DNA of 53,997 bases from CAZLMW01 sp964560875 (GCA_964560875.1 CAZLMW010000050.1:1-53997), one strand, 5' to 3'. Counted from the stretch's first letter, positions 41,737 to 51,971 are shown. Notes: a model not told the origin generated them from the letters alone. Translations and numbers: made by a program.

Positions 41737-43076
41737 CGCACGGCAACGCGACAGTAATCGGGCGGACGGGCGCGGGCGTACTTGCGGCAGCGATCGTCAC
41801 ACTCGTCGCCACGACGGTCCTGGCGGCTCCCTGCGGCGGGGTCACCCTCGACGGTAAGCGGGTCAAGCTGGGACGCGCGATCAGGCCCGGCAAGAAGCTG
41901 TCGGCGACGGACAAAGCGTGCGCCAAGGCCATAGGCAAAGCGCTCAAAGGTGCCGGTCGGGTGCGCTCGGTGACGATCGCGGTGCGGATGCCCAACGCGG
42001 CGCGCCTTGACGGTTCGGGCAAGAAGGTTGCGGCGGCGTGGGCCAGCGCGGTCGCTGCTGGCGGGATTCCCGTCGCGCGGATCTCCACGCTCGTTCCCCC
42101 GGTCCGGCCGGGCGGCAAACCGGAGATCTCAGTCGCATACCGAGCCGCAAACAACCGACGTCCCGTCGCACTCGTGCAAGCCGCCACTGGCGAGGTCAGG
42201 GGCGGACCCAAGCGGCGCATCGTCATCCTCAAACCAGGCAACAAGCTCGCCAACCGCGATGTGGTGTCCACCGCGACAAAGAGCGTCACGCGTTTGGCCC
42301 TCGCCGACAGCAGCTTCGTCGTGCTCGGCCCCAACAGCTTCATGAAGCTGGGCCGGATCGAGCTGACGCGCGACCTGAAGCGGCGTGTCCAGCTGGACCT
42401 GGTGCGCGGCAAAATCGTCGCGCGGGCGATGTACAAGAAGAAGAGCGAGACCTTCCAGATCCGCACCAAGACCGGCATCGCAGGTGTGCGCGGGACCCAG
42501 TTCCGTGTCGGAATCAGCGACGACGAAAAACGCATGGTCGTCGAGACGCTCGAGGGCGTCGTGGCGCTCAGTTCGCTGCCCGACCCCAAGACCGGCAAGG
42601 TCAAGACGGTGCTCGTGCCCGCCGGAAAGGTGGCGACCGCACATGCAGACGGACGCGTCACAGAGCCCCGCGACCTGCCCGAGCCGCCCGAGGTCGAAGC
42701 GCCGTTCAAGGGGCCGGTCAAGCGCGGCTCGAGGCTGATTTGGGACGACGTCGACGAGGCCGCGAAGTACCAGGTTGAGATCTCACGAGACGCCGAGTTC
42801 GCGCGCGACGTGTCGGTGTTGTGGACCAAGACCGCGTCGCTGACGCTCGACCCGAAGCGTCCGGACGGCCGCTGGTACTACCGGGTTATCGCTGTCACGG
42901 CCGCGGACATCGCGGGCATTCCGTCGAAGATCTACAGCTTCGATCTCGGCCAGCCCGTCCCGCCCGCCGCCGCACAGCCCGCCAAGAAGCCGCCTGCGGG
43001 GGCGAAGACAACGCCGGCCGCAGCTCCCACCAAGGACGCGAAAGCACCTGTCGCTGAAAAAGGCGGCACGAAGTGA
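41733..43076 (+). CDS. FecR-domain protein, secreted
   Basis: 447 aa with signal peptide and cleavage near VLAA. A FecR-like sensing domain lies around 160-280 (NFVVLGPN-like region SFVVLGPNSFMKL, then KTGIAGVRGTQF, the family hallmark). A fibronectin-like region (about 330-400) and a Pro/Ala/Lys tail complete it. In other systems FecR domains read periplasmic signals. It overlaps both neighbours by ATGA and GTGA, so it is produced in fixed ratio with OmpA and the cyclase. Confidence 0.85.
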   Translation: MTHGNATVIGRTGAGVLAAAIVTLVATTVLAAPCGGVTLDGKRVKLGRAIRPGKKLSATDKACAKAIGKALKGAGRVRSVTIAVRMPNAARLDGSGKKVAAAWASAVAAGGIPVARISTLVPPVRPGGKPEISVAYRAANNRRPVALVQAATGEVRGGPKRRIVILKPGNKLANRDVVSTATKSVTRLALADSSFVVLGPNSFMKLGRIELTRDLKRRVQLDLVRGKIVARAMYKKKSETFQIRTKTGIAGVRGTQFRVGISDDEKRMVVETLEGVVALSSLPDPKTGKVKTVLVPAGKVATAHADGRVTEPRDLPEPPEVEAPFKGPVKRGSRLIWDDVDEAAKYQVEISRDAEFARDVSVLWTKTASLTLDPKRPDGRWYYRVIAVTAADIAGIPSKIYSFDLGQPVPPAAAQPAKKPPAGAKTTPAAAPTKDAKAPVAEKGGTK

Positions 43077-45250
43077 ACGAAGCCACGGGCCGGCTGCGAT
43101 TTGTCGTCCCCGCGCTGGCAATGCTGGCGGCGATTCCCCTCGTCCTCGCGGCGTTCAGCGACCTGCCCGGTCAGCTCGATCGGCCGCTCTACGACGAAGC
43201 CGTCGCCACGGTGCTCGATCGCGCCCCCGCCCACCCGGACCTTGTGTTTGTCGACATCGACGACGACTCGCTCCAAGACCTCGGCCACCGCTGGCCCATC
43301 TCGCGCCTGACGTGGACGCGCATCATCCGCAACCTCGGCGCCGCCAAGCCCGCCGCCATCGCGCTTGATGCCTTCTTCCCGCAGCCCAACAACCGCAGCG
43401 ACGTCGAGCTCGCCCTGGATGCGGCCGATCGGATCCGCGATGCCGGCCTTGCCGACCTCGACGAAGGGGAAGACGTCGCCAACTGGCTCGAAAAGCAGGC
43501 CGGTTTCCGCGACGCAGATCGGCAGCTCGCCACCGCCATCGCCGACGCCGGAAACGTCGTGCTCGGCCTCGTCGACACGCACCACAAGATGTTTGGCGGC
43601 GACGCACCGCTGCTCGTTGGCGTGCCCGGAACCGTGACACCGGACGTCGACATCCGCGCGATGGACACGCCGCAAGGGAGCCTCGCCGCGCTCGCCGACG
43701 CCGCCGCCAGCCAGGCCAGCCTCTACGTGCCCTACGACTCGGACGGGATGATGCGCCGCTACCACTACCTGTACCGCAGCAAGAACAAGCCGGTCGCCAG
43801 CCTCGCCCTCGCCGCGCTGCAAGCCGCCTACGCAGAACGCGCCGAGACGTTCGGCCGCCGCGCCCAGGCCTTGCCCGCGGCGACATCCCTCGTTCGTTTC
43901 CCCGACCCGAGCAAGATCAAGCGCGTCCGCCTCTCCGACGTGCTGGCCGAAGACGTCAACGTCGACGCGCTCAAGGCCGGGCTCGGCGGCAAGGTCCTGT
44001 TCGTCGGTGTTAGCGCGATCGGCGCCGCGGATAACCGCGCTACGCCAATCGACCCGCAGCTGCCGGGGACGCTCATCCACATCGCAGCGGCCGCCGACCT
44101 GCTGACCGGCACGATCCACACCGCTACGGGCAACCTGCACCGCACGATCGGCCTGGTCGCCGTCATCCTTTGCCTTTTCGTCGTCTACGGGGCCCGCCGC
44201 ATCAACAACAGCGCCGCGACCTCAGCCGCCGGCCTCGTCTTTCTGATCGCCTGGACCCTCGCTGCCCGCGCGCTCTTTGACCAGGGCATCGTCGTGCCGG
44301 TCACGCCCGCCTGGATCGCCGTGCTTGTGCCCATCACCGGCGACGTCATCGTCCGCGCGCTCACCGCCGAAGCCGGCCGCCAGCAGATCCGCCAGGCGTT
44401 TGGCCACTACCTGGATCCAACCGTCGTCGAGGAGCTCGTCAACGACCCCGATAGCCTCCGTCTCGGCGGCGAGCGTCGTGAAATTACAGCGTTCTTCTCC
44501 GACGTGGCGGGCTTCACCTCGATCTCCGAAGCCCTCGACCCGGCCGACCTCGTCAGGCTGCTCAACGAATACCTGAGCGCGATGACCCACGTGATCATCG
44601 ACGAGGGCGGCAGCATCGACAAATACGTCGGTGATGCGGTCGTCGCGATGTTCGGCGCCCCCCACCCCTACGACGACCACGCCGAACGGGCTTGCCGCGC
44701 CGCCTTGCGATGCCGTGTAGAGCTCGAGCGACTGCGGCCGACATGGGTCGAAGCGGGCTATCCCGAGATCCACGCGCGCATCGGTCTGAACACGGGCACC
44801 GCAGTTGTCGGCAACATGGGGTCGCAGGGCCGCTTTGACTACACGATGATGGGCGACACCGTGAACCTCGCGGCGCGGCTCGAAGGCGCCAACAAGCAAT
44901 ACGGCACGCTCGTCATGTGCGGCGAGAAGACCGCCGCTGAGGCCGGCGACAGCATCGTCTTGCGCGAGCTCGACACCGTCGCGGTGAAAGGCAAAGACGA
45001 AGGCGTGCGCGTGTTCGAGGTGGTCCACGAGCGCAGCGCCGTCACCGCCGCCGATCGCGACCGCCTGCAAGACTATTCCACCGGCTTGGCGGCATGGCGC
45101 GCGGGGAATTGGCAGGATGCCCGCGCCGCCTTTGCCAAAGCTGCCACCGTCGGTGACGCCCCCTCCCGCGTCTTCCTCGAACGGCTCGACGCGCTGTCCG
45201 AAGCCGCACCGGCCGAGTGGGACGGCATCTACCGCATGAAGACCAAGTAG
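43073..45250 (+). CDS. CHASE2-domain adenylate cyclase (class III)
   Basis: 725 aa. An N-terminal helix anchors a CHASE2 extracytoplasmic sensor (about residues 30-330), then three transmembrane helices (about 360-455) and a class III cyclase domain (about 465-640). Metal Asp in FFSDVAGFTSISEAL, GDAVVAMFG, and the transition-state Asn/Arg in MGDTVNLAARLEGA are present. KYVGDAVV gives the substrate Lys, favouring cAMP. A TPR-like C-terminal stretch (AAWRAGNWQDARAAFAKA) follows. GTG start overlaps the FecR stop. Confidence 0.93.
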   Translation: MNEATGRLRFVVPALAMLAAIPLVLAAFSDLPGQLDRPLYDEAVATVLDRAPAHPDLVFVDIDDDSLQDLGHRWPISRLTWTRIIRNLGAAKPAAIALDAFFPQPNNRSDVELALDAADRIRDAGLADLDEGEDVANWLEKQAGFRDADRQLATAIADAGNVVLGLVDTHHKMFGGDAPLLVGVPGTVTPDVDIRAMDTPQGSLAALADAAASQASLYVPYDSDGMMRRYHYLYRSKNKPVASLALAALQAAYAERAETFGRRAQALPAATSLVRFPDPSKIKRVRLSDVLAEDVNVDALKAGLGGKVLFVGVSAIGAADNRATPIDPQLPGTLIHIAAAADLLTGTIHTATGNLHRTIGLVAVILCLFVVYGARRINNSAATSAAGLVFLIAWTLAARALFDQGIVVPVTPAWIAVLVPITGDVIVRALTAEAGRQQIRQAFGHYLDPTVVEELVNDPDSLRLGGERREITAFFSDVAGFTSISEALDPADLVRLLNEYLSAMTHVIIDEGGSIDKYVGDAVVAMFGAPHPYDDHAERACRAALRCRVELERLRPTWVEAGYPEIHARIGLNTGTAVVGNMGSQGRFDYTMMGDTVNLAARLEGANKQYGTLVMCGEKTAAEAGDSIVLRELDTVAVKGKDEGVRVFEVVHERSAVTAADRDRLQDYSTGLAAWRAGNWQDARAAFAKAATVGDAPSRVFLERLDALSEAAPAEWDGIYRMKTK

Positions 45251-45269
45251 CAAGACACCAGAAGAGCCC

Positions 45270-48200
45270 ATGAATTCGACCTTTCAGCAGCCAAACGCAC
45301 GACGCGGCGGGCAAACCTCGCGAAAAATCCCAATTCTCGGGCTTCTTGCGGCGTCGCTGCTCTCGCTGTCCCTCGGCGGATGCCTCAACGACGATATCGT
45401 CCCCACCGACGACGAAACAGACGCGGAACAGACCGACACAGCGGTCGACGCAACAGCAGCGGCCGACGCCACGACGCCGGCTGACACAGGCGCAACCGAC
45501 AGCGGCCCGACCGACACAGGCGCAACCGACACAGGCACGACCGACACAGGCACAACCGACACAGGCACAACCGACACAGGCACGACGGATGCGGGCACGA
45601 CGGATGCGGGAGCCGCGAATGATGCCGGGTCCGCAACGGACGCGGGAATTGCGAGCGATGCCGGGACTGCAACGGATGCGGGAACTTCGACCGACGCGTG
45701 GACTTGGACGGATGCGGGGACCTCGACTGATGCGGGCTCGACAAGCGACTCCGGCGCAACTGCAGACGCCGGGACCGCCGACACGGGCACCCAACCGGAG
45801 TGCAAGACCGCCAAGGACTGCGCGGATTCGCTTGGCAAACCGGCGTTGTGCGCGGTGTGGGCGTGCGAGGCGGGCAAGTGCGTGGAGAAGAACGCGGCGG
45901 AAGACCAGAAGTGCGACGACGGGGACAAGTGCACCGAAAGCGGCACATGCAAGGGCGGTAAATGCGTCGGCAAGCAGCTGGCGTGCGACGACAACGACGC
46001 CTGCACCAAGGACAGCTGTGGCCAGACCAAGGGATGCGTCCACACCGGGCTCGAAAAGACGGCGTGCGACGACGGCAACCCGTGCACCGACAAGGACATC
46101 TGCAAGGCGGGCACGTGCGCGGCGGGTGAGCCCAAGAAGTGCAACGACGGCAACCCGTGTACGACCGATAGCTGCGACAAGGCCAAGGGCTGCACGGCGA
46201 CGCCCACCAAGACGGAGCTGAAGCCGACCGGTGTGTTGTTCAAGTTCAGCCACAAGGGGCCCGGCGGCGGCATCGCGGTCGACGCCAACGGCAACGTCAT
46301 CGCGGGTCACGGGGTGAGCAACCAGCACTACTTCGGCGCCTGGGATCCGAAGGGCAAACTGTTGAAGAAGGCCGGCAGCCCGGTCAACGGCATGGACGAG
46401 CTCAACGGCGAGGTGTGGGTCACGTCGATCCACCTCAAGAAGATCTACTCGGTCAAAGCCGGCGCGTGGCTGCTCACCACCCGGCTCGACACGTCCAAGT
46501 GGACGTCGCTGTCACCCAAGGACATCAGCTTCGACAAGCAGGGCAACCTGTGGATCCTGTTTTCGGACTTCCTGTACTCGAAGGCCGCTGAGCTTTGGCA
46601 GGTCACGACCGCCGGCAAGAAGCTGCAGTCATTCAAACTCGGCATCACAGCGTTCGCGATGGACGTGGCGCCGTCAGGAATTTACGTCGGCGACTACACC
46701 AACAAGAAGGTGCTCAAGTTCGGGTTTGACGGAAAAGCGGCGGGAAGCGTCGCGATGAGCGGCCAGGTCGTCGCGGTGGAGGCCGACCCGAGCGGCAACA
46801 TCTGGGCGCTGCCTTACAACACCGGCAAGCTCTCAGTCTTCGACTCGTCCCTCAAGAAGCTGCACGAGTTCGCGGGCCCCTTGCAGTCGTTTCGGATCGC
46901 TTTTGGCGGCGGCAAGATGTGGGTTTCACACGCCAAGGGGGCCACCCAGTACGACGTGACGTTTGCTTCGTGCGATGACGGCAACGTGTGCACGAAGAAC
47001 GACGGCTGCACCAACGGCAAGTGCGCGGGAACGGCGAACAACTGCGATGACGGCAATGTCTGCACCAAGGACGCGTGCAAAGCGCCCGGTGGCTGCAACC
47101 ACACCGAGCTCACCGGGACGTGCACCGACGGCAACGCCTGCACCACGGGCGACAAGTGCGCGGCGAAGACATGCAAGGCGGGCCCCGCGGCCAAGTGCGA
47201 CGACGGCAACTCGTGCACCGAGGACACGTGCGACAAGTCCAAGGGCTGCATCAACGACGCCGAGTTCAAGGGCGCTTGCGATGACGGCGACAAGTGCACC
47301 GACCAGGGCAAGTGCAATGGCGGCATGTGCACCAAGGGCACCGCCAAGAAATGCGATGACGGCAACGGCTGCACGGCCGACAAGTGCGACGCCAACCAGG
47401 GCTGCGTCACGACGCCGGTAGAGACCCAGATCAAGGCGACAGGCAAGACGATCAAGGTCCAGCATCTGCTCATCGGCGGGCTTGCGGTCGACGACAGCGG
47501 CCGGGTCGCGATCGGCCACGGGCTCAGCAACAAGCGCTACTTTGGCGTCTTCAAGGACGGCAAGAAGGTCGGCGGCACCACCGAGTACGTCAACGGCATG
47601 GACGTCTACAACGGCGTCGTTTTCGCCGCGGCGATGCACAAGCAGAAGATCTACCACGTCGACCCGAACACGCTGAACCTGGTCGAGGAATTCAACACGT
47701 CTACGTGGTCCACGCTGCGCCCCAAGGACTTGAGCTTCGACGCCAAGGGCAACATGTGGATCGTGTTTTCGGACTTCCTGTTCTCAAAGGGCGCTGAGCT
47801 CTGGCAGGTCGACCCCAGCGGCAAGAAGCTGCAGCAGCACAAGCTCGGAATCTCGTCGGTGTCGATCGATGTCGCGCCGTCGGGCGTCTACGTCGGCGAC
47901 CTCAACGGCAAGAAGGTCCACAAGTATGGCTTTGACGGAAAGCTGCTCGGCAGCGCGAATCTCACCGGCAAGGCTTATGCGGTCGAAGCGGACAACGCCG
48001 GACGCATCTGGGCGCTCGGCGAGAACAGCGGCAAGGCCGAGATCTTCGACGCCAACTTGAAGAAGAAGTTCGAGTTTTCGGTCATCAAGCCGTCCTACCG
48101 GCTCGCTTTTGGCAAGACCGGCAAGCTGTGGGTTTCAAACGTCAACGGTGCGGTCGAATACGACGTTTCCATCGCGACCTGCGACGACGGCAACAAGTGC

Positions 48201-50234
48201 ACGGACGCCGGATCGTGCGCGGCTGGAAAGTGCAGCGCGGGCAGCACGAAAAGCTGCGACGATTCCAACCCATGCACAGTCGACTCCTGCGACGCCGCCA
48301 AGGGATGCGTGCACAAGGGCGCGGCCAAGAAGCCCTGCGACGACGGCAACCCGTGCACCACAAGCGACCTGTGCGGGTTCGATAGCAAGGGGAAGATGGT
48401 CTGCGCCGGACAGGTCAAGCAGTGCGCCGCAGGGACGAGCTGTGAGGCCAAGACCGGCAAGTGCGTCGATACCTGCACCAACGACAAGAAAGACGGCGAC
48501 GAGACCGACGTCGACTGCGGCGGCAGCTGCGCCAAGAAGTGCAAGGTCGGCCAAACCTGCAAAGTCCTTCTCGACTGCGAATGGGGCAAGTGCGACGGCG
48601 CCAACGAGGTGTGCATCGCCGGCAAGACCTTCGTGGTCATCAACATCAATGACAAAGGGACCGGGTCGCTGCGCTGGGCGATGGAAGAGGCGAATAAGTC
48701 ACTCACGCACGACAAGATCCACTTCAAGATCGGCTCGGGCCAGAAGATCATCAAGCTCGCGACCCTGCTGCCGGGAATCGTTCGCAACGTGACGATCGAT
48801 GGGCGGACACAGCCCGGCTACAAGGACCAGCCGCTCATCGGCATCGACGTCAACGGCATGGCCAAGGGCCTGGTCGGCAATCCCGGTCGGATCGAGCTGC
48901 ACGCATTGGTGATCGGCAACAGCACCAACGTCGGTGTCGACATCGGTGGCACCGGGACCGTGATCTCCCGCGTGGACACGTCGTGGACAAGCGGCAAGGG
49001 GATGTCCGGGGTCGGATTCCAGCTCAACGGCTGCAACGGCTGCCGCATCGACACGGTCAAAGCTGCCAACCGCAAGACGGGCATCCGGGTCCATAGCGGC
49101 ACCGACATCAGCATCGTCAACGCCGATGTCAACGACTCGGGTGACTGCGGCGTGTATGGCTACGGCGTCGCGATCAGCAGCGTGAAAGCCAAGAAGCTGG
49201 TTGGCGGCGTGCACATGCGCAAGAACATGTTCGGCGGCACATCCAAGTGCGGGCTGGCGCTCTTTGGCGGTACGGGCGTTGTGATCAGCAGCAAGGACGA
49301 GGCTGGGACGAGCATCCACCTCAACGACGACTCGGGCATCCAACACACGCGGGATCGGGCGTTGATGTTAAACGGCACGGTCGACACCAAGGTCACCGGC
49401 ATCAACCTGTCGAGCACGGCGAGCGCCGCCTACCAGGGCACGGGCTTGCAGCTCACCAAGACCATTCGCACGGTGGTCGACGGCGTGGATTTCACCGGGC
49501 GAGGCAGTGCTTTCGCGGCCAACGCGACCGACACGACGCTCATCAACTCGACGTTCAAAGACACCGGCCCGTGCAGCAAGTTCAGCTTCGCGGTCAACAT
49601 CGGCGGCATGACCAGCCAGAAATTGCCGGGCGGCTTCAAGATGAGCGGCAACGTCTTTGGCGGCACAACCAAGTGCGTCATCCGCATGGTCGCCGGCCCG
49701 GGCCTGACGGTGAGCAGCGATCCGAAGGTCGGCCACATCGTGCTCGGCGGCGCGGACAAGAGCGACGAGGCGAGCGGCACCGTGTTCCAGGGCGTCAACG
49801 TGTCCAACGTCAGCTTCAAGGGCCTCGATGTCAGCTTCTCGGGCAAGACGCGCAAGGGGGTGGGTGTGCACCTGTACGGCAGCGGCAAGAACAACACGTT
49901 TACAGCTGTGCGGGCCGAGGGTCGCGAGTTGGGCGTAGACGCGGGCGGAGCGAACACCAGCAGCATCACGTGCAGCCGGTTTGCCGACAACAAGGTGGGG
50001 CTCGGCGCCAGCGGCGCGATGACCTGCAAGAACAACGTTTTCGAGGGGAACACCACCGGGCTGAAAGGATCCATCGTTGGCGCGGCGCTGGATGCGACCA
50101 AGAATTGGTGGGGTGACCCGTCGGGCAGCAAGACCGACAAGGGCAAAGGCGATACCCACGGCCCCAACGTGAAGGGCACGAGCCCGCTGACCAAGTATCC
50201 CGACTGCGCGCCGACCAAGAAGACCCTCAACTGA
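45270..50234 (+). CDS. Giant Cys-rich lipoprotein with two beta-propellers and a beta-helix
   Basis: 1,654 aa. Signal peptide with lipobox SLGG-C (Cys 38). A Thr/Asp/Gly linker of TDTGT units (15-bp DNA repeats, about 40-175) follows. Next come a Cys-repeat block (176-310), propeller 1 (315-560), a second Cys block (565-715), propeller 2 (719-965) and a third Cys block (970-1115). The last 530 residues look like a right-handed parallel beta-helix: they begin VVININDKGTGSLRWAME, a known opener of secreted helix proteins, and include repeated FGGTxKC turns. The propellers are clear duplicates (for example IVFSDFLFSKGAELWQV and ILFSDFLYSKAAELWQV). Probably a cell-surface binding or adhesion protein. 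It starts 19 bases after the cyclase gene. Confidence 0.88.
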   Translation: MNSTFQQPNARRGGQTSRKIPILGLLAASLLSLSLGGCLNDDIVPTDDETDAEQTDTAVDATAAADATTPADTGATDSGPTDTGATDTGTTDTGTTDTGTTDTGTTDAGTTDAGAANDAGSATDAGIASDAGTATDAGTSTDAWTWTDAGTSTDAGSTSDSGATADAGTADTGTQPECKTAKDCADSLGKPALCAVWACEAGKCVEKNAAEDQKCDDGDKCTESGTCKGGKCVGKQLACDDNDACTKDSCGQTKGCVHTGLEKTACDDGNPCTDKDICKAGTCAAGEPKKCNDGNPCTTDSCDKAKGCTATPTKTELKPTGVLFKFSHKGPGGGIAVDANGNVIAGHGVSNQHYFGAWDPKGKLLKKAGSPVNGMDELNGEVWVTSIHLKKIYSVKAGAWLLTTRLDTSKWTSLSPKDISFDKQGNLWILFSDFLYSKAAELWQVTTAGKKLQSFKLGITAFAMDVAPSGIYVGDYTNKKVLKFGFDGKAAGSVAMSGQVVAVEADPSGNIWALPYNTGKLSVFDSSLKKLHEFAGPLQSFRIAFGGGKMWVSHAKGATQYDVTFASCDDGNVCTKNDGCTNGKCAGTANNCDDGNVCTKDACKAPGGCNHTELTGTCTDGNACTTGDKCAAKTCKAGPAAKCDDGNSCTEDTCDKSKGCINDAEFKGACDDGDKCTDQGKCNGGMCTKGTAKKCDDGNGCTADKCDANQGCVTTPVETQIKATGKTIKVQHLLIGGLAVDDSGRVAIGHGLSNKRYFGVFKDGKKVGGTTEYVNGMDVYNGVVFAAAMHKQKIYHVDPNTLNLVEEFNTSTWSTLRPKDLSFDAKGNMWIVFSDFLFSKGAELWQVDPSGKKLQQHKLGISSVSIDVAPSGVYVGDLNGKKVHKYGFDGKLLGSANLTGKAYAVEADNAGRIWALGENSGKAEIFDANLKKKFEFSVIKPSYRLAFGKTGKLWVSNVNGAVEYDVSIATCDDGNKCTDAGSCAAGKCSAGSTKSCDDSNPCTVDSCDAAKGCVHKGAAKKPCDDGNPCTTSDLCGFDSKGKMVCAGQVKQCAAGTSCEAKTGKCVDTCTNDKKDGDETDVDCGGSCAKKCKVGQTCKVLLDCEWGKCDGANEVCIAGKTFVVININDKGTGSLRWAMEEANKSLTHDKIHFKIGSGQKIIKLATLLPGIVRNVTIDGRTQPGYKDQPLIGIDVNGMAKGLVGNPGRIELHALVIGNSTNVGVDIGGTGTVISRVDTSWTSGKGMSGVGFQLNGCNGCRIDTVKAANRKTGIRVHSGTDISIVNADVNDSGDCGVYGYGVAISSVKAKKLVGGVHMRKNMFGGTSKCGLALFGGTGVVISSKDEAGTSIHLNDDSGIQHTRDRALMLNGTVDTKVTGINLSSTASAAYQGTGLQLTKTIRTVVDGVDFTGRGSAFAANATDTTLINSTFKDTGPCSKFSFAVNIGGMTSQKLPGGFKMSGNVFGGTTKCVIRMVAGPGLTVSSDPKVGHIVLGGADKSDEASGTVFQGVNVSNVSFKGLDVSFSGKTRKGVGVHLYGSGKNNTFTAVRAEGRELGVDAGGANTSSITCSRFADNKVGLGASGAMTCKNNVFEGNTTGLKGSIVGAALDATKNWWGDPSGSKTDKGKGDTHGPNVKGTSPLTKYPDCAPTKKTLN

Positions 50235-50258
50235 CCGAGCCAATCGCACGACCTGGCC

Positions 50259-51884
50259 ATGGCCACACCTCTGGAATCCAAGCAGCTGCAGGACGTCTTT
50301 GCCGCGCTGACGCGGGAGACCAACGAGTGGGTCGCGGTCATCGACGCCGAGGACCGTTGCACTTGCTCGAGCGCTTCGGTGAACCAATTGCTCGGGATCG
50401 AGGCCGACGAGTTCGTGGGCAGGCGTTTCGTCAAAGGCCTGGCGCCGGCCGATATCGTGCGCCTGACCGAGGCCATCGCCGCCGTCCGCGCCGATACCGA
50501 AGAACGACGCCACGCGCGCTACAGCCGCCCGGGAGCGTCCGGCGAGATGCTGCAGGTCCGCACCGTCTTCACCGCGAGCAAACACGGACTTGTCGAAGGG
50601 GTGGTCGCGACAACCTCGCTGGATGAGCCCCTCGATTCGGGCAGTCGGGCCGGATTCCTGCGCAGCGCAACCAAAGCGGTCGGCGGCCACGACAAGTACA
50701 CCATCTTGGCGATCGAGCTCACCGACTTGCGGCGCGTCGCCGTTGGACTCGGCCATCGCCTGGCCCGCGACCTTCTCGAAGCCGTCCTGGTCCGCGCATC
50801 CGAAGCGTCACCCCAGGGCGGTATTGTCGGCCTGACCGGTCCCTACGAAATCGGCGTGGTTCTACCCGCTCATTCCAACCGCACTGAATCTCGAAAGCTC
50901 GCCGCCGCGCTGCGCAAGGTCCTGGCGCGCCCGTTTTCCGTTGGTGGCCATCGCATCCCGTTGACGACGCGGATCGGCTTTGCCTTCAACGAGACGTCCG
51001 AGCACACCGTCGCAGATGTGCTGATCGAGGCGGAATCCGCTGCGCAACGCGGCCGGGGCCGGCACACGCTCACCGCGCAAGGGTTCATCTCGGACATGCG
51101 CCGCGCGGACAACCGGCGACTTGCCATCGTCAGCGGGCTGCCCAAAGCGCTCAGCGAACACCAACTGTCGCTGCGCTACCAGCCCATCGTGCGCCTCGAT
51201 ACCGGGGCCATCGCGGGTTTCGAAGCCCTGCTGCGCTGGAATCATCCCAAGCTTGGTGAGGTCTCGCCGGGCGAGTTCGTGCCGATCGCTGAAGAGCTCG
51301 ACCTGATCGCGCCCCTGGACCACTGGGCCCTGCGCACCGCCGCGCAGACGATCGCGAGCTGGACCGATGTGCGCCCGGTGTACCTGTCGGCAAATCTATC
51401 GGCTCGCCAGCTTCATGATCCGGCGCTGCCCGCCAAGATCGAACGCGTCCTGGCCGAGACCGGCCTACCGCCCAAACGCGTCAAGCTCGAGATCACCGAA
51501 ACCGCCCTCGCAGCCCGCGAAGAACTCGCGATGCAGATCCTCGAAAACCTGCGCGAAGTAGGCGTGGCGCTGGTGATGGACGACTTCGGAACCGGCTATG
51601 CGTCGCTGACCCAAATGGCCCGCCTACCGATCGACGTGGTCAAGATCGACCGGTCACTGACCATGCAACTGCGCGACGATCCGAAGGTGCGGGCGATCAT
51701 CGAAGGCGTGCGCTTTATCAGCCAACAGCTCGGGCTCGCCGTAGTGGTCGAAGGCGTCGAGGAGCCCGGCGAGGCGTCCGTGCTCAAGAAGCAGCGGTTC
51801 GTGTTCGCCCAGGGCTATCTCTACGGTCGCCCGATGCAAGCGAACGCCGCCCACGGAATGCTGCAGCGCGAAAACGAACAGTAG
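50259..51884 (+). CDS. PAS-GGDEF(degenerate)-EAL c-di-GMP phosphodiesterase
   Basis: 541 aa, soluble. An N-terminal PAS-like sensor (about 10-120) precedes a GGDEF-like domain (about 145-280) where the active GGDEF is replaced by TGPYEI, so it should not make c-di-GMP. The EAL domain (about 300-535) keeps EALLRWNHP, NLSARQL, EITETAL, DDFGTGYASL, KIDRSL, VVEGVEE and QGYLYGRP, so hydrolysis is likely intact. It would lower c-di-GMP in response to the PAS signal. Starts 24 bases after the giant lipoprotein gene. Confidence 0.92.
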   Translation: MATPLESKQLQDVFAALTRETNEWVAVIDAEDRCTCSSASVNQLLGIEADEFVGRRFVKGLAPADIVRLTEAIAAVRADTEERRHARYSRPGASGEMLQVRTVFTASKHGLVEGVVATTSLDEPLDSGSRAGFLRSATKAVGGHDKYTILAIELTDLRRVAVGLGHRLARDLLEAVLVRASEASPQGGIVGLTGPYEIGVVLPAHSNRTESRKLAAALRKVLARPFSVGGHRIPLTTRIGFAFNETSEHTVADVLIEAESAAQRGRGRHTLTAQGFISDMRRADNRRLAIVSGLPKALSEHQLSLRYQPIVRLDTGAIAGFEALLRWNHPKLGEVSPGEFVPIAEELDLIAPLDHWALRTAAQTIASWTDVRPVYLSANLSARQLHDPALPAKIERVLAETGLPPKRVKLEITETALAAREELAMQILENLREVGVALVMDDFGTGYASLTQMARLPIDVVKIDRSLTMQLRDDPKVRAIIEGVRFISQQLGLAVVVEGVEEPGEASVLKKQRFVFAQGYLYGRPMQANAAHGMLQRENEQ

Positions 51885-51925
51885 TCGCCCGCGGGCGGTG
51901 GCCCGTCTCAAGGATCGAACGACGC

Positions 51926-51947
51926 AAAAGTATACTACTGTACTTTT
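51926..51947 (+). terminator. AT-rich hairpin after the EAL gene
   Basis: AAAAGTA, eight-base loop, TACTTTT, 41 bases after the stop. The T-run in the second arm would favour termination on the plus strand. Confidence 0.45.
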
Positions 51948-51971
51948 AGATGTCGCGTTCGCGCTGCGGCC

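Noticed and set aside
41582..42829. 415-aa minus-strand frame
   Set aside because: Opposite the FecR gene; Ser/Arg-rich shadow.
45480..45600. Tandem DNA repeat as an independent element
   Set aside because: 15-bp units encode the TDTGT linker of the giant lipoprotein, so they are part of the gene.
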